Assembly: GCA_033675265.1 (NCBI GenBank)
Contig: JAUJYZ010001480.1
Coordinates: 659,473 to 723,472, forward strand
Source: Actinostola sp. cb2023
Taxonomy: Eukaryota; Cnidaria; Anthozoa; Actiniaria; Actinostolidae
DNA: 64,000 bases
Reading direction: 5' to 3'
Shown: piece by piece, positions 51,363 to 60,569 of the stretch
Layout: the number at the start of each line of letters is the position of its first letter
Position numbering within the stretch: position 1 is the stretch's first letter
Notes under the pieces: model-generated
Databases searched by the model: none
The model's input: the letters and a program-made list of their open reading frames with translations, nothing else
What the model was told of the DNA's origin: nothing
Position numbers and translations under genes: made by a program

Positions 51363-52646
51363 ATGGCACAAGCTTTACATTCTCCAGACGATCTTGTGAT
51401 TTATTTGCCTCAATCTGACTTCTTTCGCGTCTTAAGAACCGAGAGTGAACAGATCAAACGTTTCACCGTGAAATCAATCGACGATGGAGATGTTTTGCAT
51501 GTCAGTGTATCTTCGACATCTCCAGCGTTAACAACTATCAACACAAACCAAGTTGCTTTTAAATTCATCGAAAATTTGACCGACGATGACGAAGAGACGA
51601 AAAGGCTCGTGGAAGAAACATTCAGAGAGCTTGGAAGTACTGGTACTACACAGATTGCTTTGCTGATAACCACAGACAATCAAGTCAAAGCATACACAAG
51701 GAAGACGTCCACTGATCCACCGAAGCAAACCAAAGTACTATTGAATCCTTCAAAAGACTTGCTCTACTCAAGAAGTCAAGGTTTACTTGAGTCTGGTTTG
51801 CTAGAGGAGCAAAAAGTCGCCATTGTCGGACTGGGCAGCGGTGGTTCTCATGTGGCTATTGAGTTGGCAAAGGCCGGTGTTGGAAACTTTGTTCTTGTGG
51901 ACTACGATCGCATCGAACTGAACAACATTATCCGCCATACATGTGGGGTGAGTGACCTGGGAAGACTCAAGACTAAAGCCATTCGCGATCGCATCTTGGA
52001 CAAGAATCCTTTTGCTGATGTGAAGCTTCACAATTGTGACATTAATGATCTTTCGAGAGGGAAAGAAATTCTCGCAGGGTGTGATCTTATTATCGCAGCC
52101 ACAGACAACAGTCGAAGTCGATTGAATATCAACTCACTTGCGTTCGAATTAGAGATCCCCGCATTGTTTGGAAAATGTGCAGTGCGGGCAGCTGGAGGAG
52201 AGGTGATCGTTGTACGACCAAATAAGGGACCGTGCTTTAACTGTGTTTGTGGTAGTCATGGTGACGAAGAAGTCTCCTCATTCCGCCAAGCAAGAGAGGC
52301 AAACCCAAGCTACGTCTCTGACAATGAGGTTGAGGCCACTATTCAAGTAGGCTTGTCATCAGACATCATCCCCATCAGCAACATGATTGTAAAGATTGCT
52401 CTTGTTGAGCTATGCAAAGGAAAAGACAGCGCCTTGTCTTCGCTGGAGAATGATTTCAGAAGTGCGTACTCTGTGTGGGCCAACCGTAGCGATGCCAGAT
52501 ACTTGGAGTATGAACAAGACAGCTTAGATGATTTCAGCAAAACATCAATTCTTCGTTGGTATGCAGTTACAAACACATCTATCGATGAAAAGTGCCTGGA
52601 ATGTAACACTGAGAAGTATTCCGAGTCTACAGATGAGGACAACTGA
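51363..52646 (+). CDS. Intronless ThiF/E1-like adenylyltransferase
   Basis: 427 codons in one open frame, ATG in good context (AAAAATGG). E1/ThiF enzymes adenylate the C-terminus of a ubiquitin-like or sulphur-carrier protein. Visible features: N-terminal about 135 residues of unknown type; VAIVGLGSGGSHVAIELAKA (152-171) nucleotide-binding loop; VDYDRIELNNIIRH (179-192) with the ribose-binding aspartate and arginine; lysines 203/205; AATDNSRSR (245-253); zinc-type pairs C291/C294 (PCFNC) and C411/C414 (CLEC). No separate Cys-domain insertion or ubiquitin-fold domain is present, unlike canonical eukaryotic UBA1/UBA2/UBA3. The layout is closer to prokaryotic stand-alone ThiF proteins. A partner was not found nearby. 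Confidence 0.85.
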   Translation: MAQALHSPDDLVIYLPQSDFFRVLRTESEQIKRFTVKSIDDGDVLHVSVSSTSPALTTINTNQVAFKFIENLTDDDEETKRLVEETFRELGSTGTTQIALLITTDNQVKAYTRKTSTDPPKQTKVLLNPSKDLLYSRSQGLLESGLLEEQKVAIVGLGSGGSHVAIELAKAGVGNFVLVDYDRIELNNIIRHTCGVSDLGRLKTKAIRDRILDKNPFADVKLHNCDINDLSRGKEILAGCDLIIAATDNSRSRLNINSLAFELEIPALFGKCAVRAAGGEVIVVRPNKGPCFNCVCGSHGDEEVSSFRQAREANPSYVSDNEVEATIQVGLSSDIIPISNMIVKIALVELCKGKDSALSSLENDFRSAYSVWANRSDARYLEYEQDSLDDFSKTSILRWYAVTNTSIDEKCLECNTEKYSESTDEDN

Positions 52647-52949
52647 ACCGAAAACAATACAACACAAGCATGTACAGTACAGTACCATGCATGCTATGTC
52701 AATTCAAAATGCAATACAAAAGAAAAGGAAGGAAAGGAAATTAAACGAAAGGAAAGAGAAAGAGAAAGAGAAAGAGAGAGAGAATAAGAGGAATATTGTG
52801 ACTAATTACTTGCTTGACTTCTTTTTCTCACTTTTATTTTATCTTTTCGTTCTTTCTCTTTTACTTCAGTTCTTCTGCTCTATTAGTTTTTAGTAGTAGC
52901 AGTAATAATAGCTTTTTTTCCCCTTAAACTAATTGTATATTCATTTCAT

Positions 52950-53030
52950 TGTAAAGTGCTATTGGGCAATTTCTTGGAAATAGTGCTATATGAATAAATA
53001 AAAAAATATTATTATTATTATTGTTATTAT
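52950..53030 (+). repeat. SINE/LINE 3'-tail-like segment with AATAAA
   Basis: TTGTAAAGTGCTATTGGGCA...ATAGTGCTATATGAATAAAT then ATT repeats, kin to 11658-11717. AATAAA at 52993-52998 lies 350 bases past the ThiF-like stop codon and could serve as its polyadenylation signal. Confidence 0.5.
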
Positions 53031-54684
53031 TCTACCCAGTTCCCGTCTTGTCTATTTTGATATTTAATCTTAACAAAAAAAGAAATAGAAAATGTAGAAT
53101 AACTGAAATAGAAAGCAATATTTCACAATTATTGAGGGATTTTACAAATATTTCAGGTGTGGATTAATCACAATCAAATCCTGGACCCCATTGCAAATTG
53201 TTGACTTTTCTTTTCCCTCGCATGAGACTCGATCGATCTTTGTCTCGTTCAGGGTATGGAGTTCAATTCGAGCCAAAAATCAAACTTTATATAACTATTT
53301 CACCTTGTACTTCTTGTATTCTTATCAATATGGACCTTAAGCCTGATCCTCACTAGCGACCGCGCCCCAGACTGGCTCCGAAATGATCCCGAGTGAAATT
53401 CAGAGGAATGGTTGTATTCAGTTGTATTCAATATACCTATTATGTAACAAATTTTATAACTTTCCACACAACATCTTAATTGTACCTGAAGAAGGATAGT
53501 TTGGCTATCCGAAATATAGTACATTAAAAACTATACACGCACGTTGTCTCAGCCTTGGCTTGCTGTATTCCTTGGACTTCTCATTTATTGTATTCATTCC
53601 CGTTCCTTTCCTTTTCTCTTTTTCTTTTTCTTTCTCTCCCTCTCTTTCGTTTTTCCAAGCCGTTATAGGAGCTCTGTCGCTGTTTGTTTATCTTGAAAAA
53701 TAATAAAATTTAGCCTCCTATATTTTTCAATTTTGTCGTTTGTAATCCATGTCAATATTCTCCACCCTCAATCATCTTCGTTCCTTTTTGGTTTATTAAC
53801 TATTAATTATTGATTATTATTAACAGTTTACTTAGCAAACTGTTATTCTAGTTACCCTCATCAAGTGTATTTATTTATTTAATTATATATATAATTCGTA
53901 ACTTTGATCAAAGAAGACAATTCACCAAATTTAGAATAAGTAATCAATATTTATGATTGATTGATTGATTGATTAATTTATATCGTGACAGGGCTGCTTT
54001 GAGTATCATTACAATTCAATTAAAATACAGTTGATAAAAAGTACACATGTATTGTCGTTGAGTAAACAATATAATATTTTTTATTGTGAATTTGTTGGCC
54101 AAGGAATGAATCTACGGGACTGATTACAACCATTCCTGAATTTCACTGGGGATCATTTCAAAGCCGCTCTAGGGATCATTTCGGGTCCAGTTTCATTTCG
54201 GAGCCAGTCTAGCCACTTTGGGGATCATTTCGGAGTTCTAAGTTCCATTTCATGCTCTATAGAAGTCTACCAAATCTCTAACTGAGGTACGTAATTACTA
54301 AAAATCATTCTAGAATTCGATCCCATATACGTCAACTATGATGTGGACATTATTGCACACGTACGATCATTAAATAATGCACCTAAACACACGTAAACAT
54401 TGAAGCTACTAGAAGCGTAATCAGATAGTAAGGTTTTTATATACACAACGAGACGTCAATAGGTAATACAGTAAGGTAACGAAACCGACAGTCACGCGAA
54501 TGTAGGTCAATGTACGCCGCACTTTCTGCCGGTAACTTTTTAACATATATATAGCTTCATGATCAATGGCTATCCAACTGCTTGTTTGCTAGAAAACTCT
54601 ATAATCCTGTATACTATGTTAAAGACCGGGTAAAGACCATCATGTGACACACACTAAGTAAATACTGTTTCTTTTAGTTTGTGC
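53031..54684. other. Intergenic region without recognised gene
   Basis: AT-rich. Holds repeated GGGGATCATTTCGG-like phrases (54145-54235) and a TGATTGATTGATTGATT tract near 53955. No coding frame supported. Confidence 0.6.
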
Positions 54685-55766
54685 ATGGCTGCTCAGTATT
54701 CCACAACAAGCTTGGGTAGTCGTGCTTTTTCACATGCCAAAACGTACGATGTGACGGTATCAGGTCGTTTCGCTTCTAAAACTTTTCGCCTCCACATTCA
54801 AAAGTCCTTTCGCTTCTAATGACAGGTCCGTTCGCTTCTAATGACAGGTCCGTTCGCTTCTAAATGAAACTCGAGTAGTGCATTCATTCTTATTTTGAAT
54901 TTTAACGGAAACTCGAAGCGAATAACCTGACTGTAACGGGTCAATTACTCACTGTCCAGTTCTTCTTATGTTAGCGAAATCAGCAAATGATTACTGTCCA
55001 ATTCTTCAAACTCTTATGTTATAATACACGTATTTCGCGTATTTGTAAAGTAATTTCCAAAATCGGTAGTCAGTTAGGACATCTATCAGGGGCCCGTTTC
55101 TCGAAAGACCCGATAACTTTACGGGCCCGAAAAGACATCCCAGAAATCTGAGACACTTACTCTACAAAGCTGTTTCATGCAAAGTTTCATGTCTGGAAAC
55201 TACTTTGTTTTGAAGATATAGATTTTTAAAGAAACCCTTTTCGGGCCCGATAAGCTTTCGGGGTTTTCGAGAAACGGTCCCCTGATCAATAAGTATATCA
55301 AACCCCGGGATCAAACCTTCCTTCGATTCCTTAGAAGCGAACGGACCATCGGCAACATTATTAGGAAGTATATTATTTTAGAAGCGAAAGGACTTGGAGG
55401 CGCAAAGTTTTAGAAGCGAAACGACTGGAGGCGAAACGACTTAGAAGCGAAACGACTGGAGGCGAAAAGTTTTAGAAGCGAAACGACTGTAATTCGATGT
55501 GACTCGTCCAGGCTATCCAAGAGTCGCAATAGATACTCTTCTGAACAAACTTGGTGTATCTCCGAGTGACCATCCAACTACTGATCGTGAAACTGTGGTT
55601 CTAGAACTTGGGGCGGGCTCAATAAAGTTTACAAAAGAAATGGAAGAATATCTGAAGGGTTCACCGGTCAGAATTGTAGCAAGTGATCCCAGCGATCACA
55701 TGTGTCAAGCATTTAGAAATAATCTACCTGGTATCGAGATACATCAATTCCCTGCTCAGAAAATAG
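54685..55766 (+). pseudogene. Class I methyltransferase 5' part, split by a transposon
   Basis: The left piece 54685-54755 codes MAAQYSTTSLGSRAFSHAKT then YDV and a partial codon; the right piece 55504-55766 resumes in frame with RPGYPRVAIDTLLNKLGV, VVLELGAGSIKFTKEMEEYL, RIVASDPSDHMCQAF. ELGAGSIKFT is the SAM-binding motif I, VASDPS motif II, and RPGYP the usual N-terminal signature of this family. Between them lies an element flanked by CGATGTGAC twice. No GT-AG pair I could find removes it in frame. The right piece ends at a donor-like GTAAAA and no further exon is seen before the duplication boundary at about 56046. Confidence 0.7.
54756..55494. mobile_element. 739-bp palindromic transposon with 9-bp target duplication
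   Basis: Ends read CAGGTCGTTTCGCTTCT and, as complement, CAGTCGTTTCGCTTCT, followed on both sides by AAAACTTTTCGCCTCCA and repeated TTTCGCTTCTAA blocks. CGATGTGAC at 54747-54755 and 55495-55503 is the target duplication. The 9-bp length fits Mutator-like or Foldback-type elements. A second palindrome with arms GGGGCCCGTTTCTCGAAAG (55088-55284) is nested inside. Confidence 0.8.
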
Positions 55767-56620
55767 GTAAAATATATATCAATATATATATCAATATATC
55801 GGGTGCATTTTGAGTAATTTCCATCATAAAATGGCTGAATATGCCCTCTAAAGTTCACATTTTTCAATTATTTTTCACATACATACTACAAATGTTAATT
55901 GGGTTTAGATTCAGGTTTAATAATAGCTAAAATCAAAGAATTAGGATTATGCAAATTACTATATATCAGATATATCGATCGATTAGGAATTTACAGAATT
56001 TCTGCAAATCGCTGTATATGTGTAAATGCATGTGGTATATAATAAACGAGTGGTGACGGATGGTACCACGGTGCATCTCATTATCCGTTGGTGTCCGATG
56101 GTGAAATTGGTGATTTGGTCACCCTGTGGCATATCGCATATATTACAAGACTTTGCCACAGGTCCGGCTGGATGGTCACCATCGGTACGAGTGGTGACGG
56201 ATGGTACCACGGTGCATCTCATTATCGGCTAAAAAAAATTAACAGCAACTATCGTGTCTTTGCCACAGGACCGGCTGGATGATCACCATCGGATACGAGT
56301 GGTGACGGATGGTACCACGGTGCATCTCATCACTCCGCTAAAAAATTTTTTGAAGGGCAACTATCGTAAAGTCCTCAGTCGATCTCCTCACAATGATGCC
56401 ATAAAGGGAGATGCATAAAGGCTATAACGTCATTTTAATATGCATTATGACCATAAAGTCTATGTAATTATCATTTAATGTTATGTACGTTTTGTGCATA
56501 CTAATTACTACACCATCTGATACCGTGGTAAACCAAATTTCACCATCCGTATCAGGTCGTGTGTATTGGACAACCCTCAACACAGACACCTAACTGTACA
56601 ACTAACATTGTTCAACTTAC

Positions 56621-57125
56621 CTTCCGTATGTCATCCACAAAATATGCAGGAATATCAAGATGAAGGTCCAAAATAACAACTATTGCATTAGGGTCCGTGA
56701 TGGAATCAGCTGCTTGCTGTAGACCAAGGGTTTTGTAGAAAACACCTGTATTTGTAAGATATAAGTAGTTGGGCAACGAACTGCTTTCTAAAGCTTGCTT
56801 GATATCAGCGCCTGGGCAGAGAAAATCATTGATAATGACGTTGAAGTTGTTGTCTTTAGTTTCCTCGTAAATCTTTGCCATGTTTTGAATGAAGTGGTGA
56901 ACCCATCTACCCTGGTTGTATCCAGATGTCACTATAAAGTTCACTGTGCTGGTTTTATTCCACGTAAAGCCTTCTGGGTAACATAACTTACTGCTCCCCT
57001 TTGGTAAGTAGAGGTATTCTGAAAATCGTACACTTTTCTTGGTGTCGCCATCGAAGAGCTGTAACTCCACAAGGTATCTCCCTCGTTTGGACTCAATGTT
57101 GATGATATTCTCAAGACTAAAATGT
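56621..57125 (-). CDS. B4GALNT3/4-like exon 2, distal copy (CHGN domain)
   Basis: Identical translation to 30687-31191, with the same splice borders. There is no last exon for this copy between it and the proximal block, so a full message would have to splice across about 32.6 kb to 23987, or use the proximal exon 2. Confidence 0.88.
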
Positions 57126-57478
57126 CTATAAATCAAAGAGATTATTGTCACATTTTTATCATAAACTGAAAAAGGATGGACTCCCTTTGTTTCTCCATTT
57201 GGGATACCTGTGTCAAATGACTGAGAGGAGGACTAGAAGATCCTTCTTCTTTTCCCTCTCTCCCCAGACCCTTCTTATTCCTATTGCCACAGGAAACCCA
57301 TTCCCTAATTTGCATAAAACATGCAAATAAAGTTGCATGTGGAGGCATTAGCATCCCCACCACTTTTATATGGGTGTCCCAACCCCCTTCCCCAGGTACT
57401 CTTACATGTACTCTCTTAAACAATCAGAATACTCCAGTTTCGAGTTGTTTAGCACCGCTGTACTCCTTGACAAAAGAT

Positions 57479-57687
57479 GCATGTTTGCAGGGTTAGCCTC
57501 AAGTCAGTGTAAATTATTCACAAATACCAACGAGAATGCGAACAAATATTGTTGACATTGGACAATAGAACGCCTCCAGTCAAGAGAATATAACTCATGG
57601 AATTATAAAATAATGTTTCTATTGTCCAATGTCAACAACATTTGTTTGCGTTCTTGTTAGTATTTGTGGCTAACCCTGCAAACATGC
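57479..57687. mobile_element. Palindromic MITE in intron 1 (distal copy)
   Basis: Same element as 31545-31752, with one inserted A (TCAAGAGAA for TCAGAGAA). It was therefore present before the block duplicated. Confidence 0.8.
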
Positions 57688-58391
57688 CTCTGCTGTCTGA
57701 ATTTACAGTGGTATCTATAATCGAAAGAGGACTATTGATAAATTTATTTCCGATTTATAGCTATAGTATTAATATTGATATTCAGCATTTCTTGTACCTG
57801 CTATATATGTACATGTACATGTAAATAAGGTTATGTGCAGTGGCGGATCCAGCGGGAGGGTCAGGGGGGACCCCCTGTCATACTTGAGGTTCAATATTGA
57901 TTGGTTGTGAAAATTAAGGTCCAACAGGTTTTGCTCACTATACGTTTGGACCTCCCTCTCAAAAATTTCTGGATACGCCCCTGATGTGATACTAACAATG
58001 GCAACATTAGAGTCATTTTTGTATGAGTGGGAAGTAGTTATGGTACGATTCCTGCCTGTCATACTTGAGGTTCAATATTGATTGGTTGTGAAAAGGTCCA
58101 ACAGGTTTTGCTTAGTATACGTTTGGACTCCTCTCTCAAACAATCCTGGATCCACCCTATGTGATACTAACAACGGCAACATTAGAGTTGTTTTTCGTAT
58201 GAGTGGGAAGTAGTTACGGTACGATTCCTGCCGTGCGGTGACCGTGCAGTGTCTAAGCATTTTGATTGGTTGAGCAGTGATTTTGCATGCTGTGATTGGT
58301 TGAATAGATGTCTTTGATTCCATACCATGACTGTAACTCTGTGCCGTACATATGTAGGTTTCTCACTGATACTAAAATGACTCTCTATTAC

Positions 58392-59527
58392 CTTAAACCT
58401 TTCTTGTGAAACTGACCGATCACCATATCCACAATCTCCAAGGCTTTTTCTTTTTCTAAAACATCATTCCCAAAAGTGACAAAACCAGATGAATCTGTAA
58501 CATTGGTGTCATCGGAAGGATAAATGGAACTGTAGATATTTTCCCACTTCGAGCCATATCTATCGACTTTATAATTGACCAAATAATCAGGCTTGTATTG
58601 ACATTCGGGAAATAAATCCTTGATCGTTTTCGCAGGAATGAATGGCAATTTATAGATCTCTTCTCTAGATACAAGGGAGCTGCTGACAGTTTTCAGCTTG
58701 CCATTTCCCCCGTGCATTTCAAGTCCTAGTGGAGGAAAGCTCTGAACATTTACTACATCACCAAGTATGTCGAGGTCATGTTGGTAACTTCTGAGATTCG
58801 TCCAAGGAACAGCCCCATAATCAGTTCCTTGAGCAATTCTCCACTCCAGTTTGAAATAATCATTTCTCTGACGACCTCCATGCTGATGCAGAACCTCAAA
58901 GTAGTACCATTTCGATTTTTGTAACTCTACTTCGAGCTCAGTGATTGTTGTGATACCTTCTTTTCTATACGCAAGGCAATTGCTATTTTGAGGCTTGTTG
59001 TCAGTGCTGAGCCAAAACTCAGTTGATCCACTTGCTTTCCAACGAAAGGAATAGCCAGCACTCTCTGGAGCTACGAGATATCCGAACATGCGTTTGCCAT
59101 AATTTTCTCCAAGCTTTGAGATCTCTAAACCGGGCCAAAGCTGCCTCGCTGAAGGCACGAGTGGGAATAAAGGGAACCTTTTCAACGTTAATATATCTGT
59201 CCCACACAAGTTTAACCATACGTGTACATTCACAAGCCCTGGTCTGCCAGGTTTCAGCGATGCAAAGACTCCATTGCGATGTATAGTTCGTATTCTCACA
59301 TCCTCTGTTTCAGAATACACGTGCTTTGAGAATCTGTTCGACGGAGATGACATCCCACGGTGACTTAGCACCACAGACACTGAAATGTCTTCATGAACTT
59401 TCTGTTTGAAGGATTTTAAAAGTACATGTACGATGACAACAATGATGACTGCAGTCATAACGATGTACGTATTCTTGCTTCTGGCAGTTCTGCGAAGGCA
59501 CAGCTGATTGAAGACAATCTTATACAT
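58392..59527 (-). CDS. B4GALNT3/4-like exon 1, distal intact copy (signal anchor and PA14)
   Basis: 378 codons plus two bases from ATG 59527. A type II Golgi membrane topology is indicated: short basic tail (LRRTARSK), then a hydrophobic anchor at about residues 20-37 (IVMTAVIIVVIVHVLL), a stem, and a PA14 domain at about 118-250 (FPLFPLVPSARQ, GKRMFGYLVAPESAGYSFRW, TEFWLSTD, YYFEVLHQHGG). It leaves phase 2 at GTAATA, which pairs with exon 2. With exons 2 and 3 the coding length is 1947 bases (648 residues), shorter than vertebrate B4GALNT3/4 (about 1000). Likely transfers GalNAc in the Golgi; family-level inference only. Confidence 0.9.
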
Positions 59528-60023
59528 AGTTGAAAGTTATGTGATCCCTTCTCCGTGAGAAAGACGATAAAGCCGACAGGTGAATTGAAATGGGAGAAAA
59601 CAAGAGAAAACGAACATCAAACCAAGAGGAACCAAGAGCTAGGTTGTGAGGAAAGACTGGGTCGAGAGAAAAGATTTAGAAATTGGGCTTCCTGTGGAAT
59701 TTGGAAATCTCCGGTAAAACTAAAACAGACCCAGAAATAGCGGGGGAGAAAAGGACGGAGAAAAGATGAGAAACTAACTTTCCTCCGAGTTTTTGATATT
59801 TTGAGCGTCGATTTTTTTTTGTTTTGATTTATGTAATTTCAAAACTCAAAGGACAAACAAATGATTATCATAGCTGAAAGAGCTCGTTGAAATTAGTGAA
59901 AGTGTGAAGTTTGGAAAAGATCGATTCACAAATTGCGAAGATGTGAATTTTCAAAATCGCAATTTTGAAATTTTGTATGAAAACCTTCACGTTGGAGGCA
60001 AGAGTTGCCTCGTATTTAAAAAT

Positions 60024-60560
60024 ATCCAAAGGTTTTCATATGAAGTTTCGATTTTTGAAAATTCATATCTTCGCCATTTCTCATAGAAAAACACCCTTGG
60101 ATGGAGGCCTCGGCTACGTGTTGATCTTACAACGATGCCCAACAGCCTGGAACTCGTAAGAACAAACACACCCGACTCGATCGACCAATCACTGGAGGGA
60201 ACACTCCGCTTTGCAAGGGAGTTTTCCACATCACAACCACGTGATACTGGCTGTCATCCCTCTGCCGACTGTACGACGCGGGGTTTCCATGCATAGCCAG
60301 CCAACTCATAGCGATGTGTTACTGAACCGTGGAAAAGACCGTGCATGCGGATCTGCATGCTGTACATCGCCTTTGCAAGGCCTAACTACGTTCCCTACAA
60401 TGTTCTTGTGAAAACAATACAAACCCCGACAAGTCAGCAGAGAGATAACAGCTAAGACCCAGTATGACCGGGGGGTTTGATTTAGGTACTCCTTTTTCAA
60501 AGCTATCAAAACTCTGAGACTTGATTGTCACATTCAATCATTTCACAATTCATTGGCAAA
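60024..60560. other. Upstream flank of distal glycosyltransferase copy
   Basis: Unique sequence beyond the duplicated block, with several short frames and no recognisable gene. It may hold promoter sequence for the minus-strand gene, but I see no clear core element. Confidence 0.4.
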
Positions 60561-60569
60561 CATCTGGCC

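Larger units (their letters stand above)
56173..60023. repeat. Segmental duplication, distal copy
   Basis: Second copy of the 30238-34041 block, containing exons 1 and 2 of the glycosyltransferase, intron 1 with its MITE, and 5' flanking sequence. It also carries the right end of the 5.8-kb element (to about 56572). It differs from the proximal copy by few substitutions and small indels. Confidence 0.95.

Noticed and set aside
55499..55813. Reading the methyltransferase piece as a complete small gene starting at 55499
   Set aside because: That position is GTG, not ATG, and the missing N-terminus is found in frame on the other side of the inserted element.
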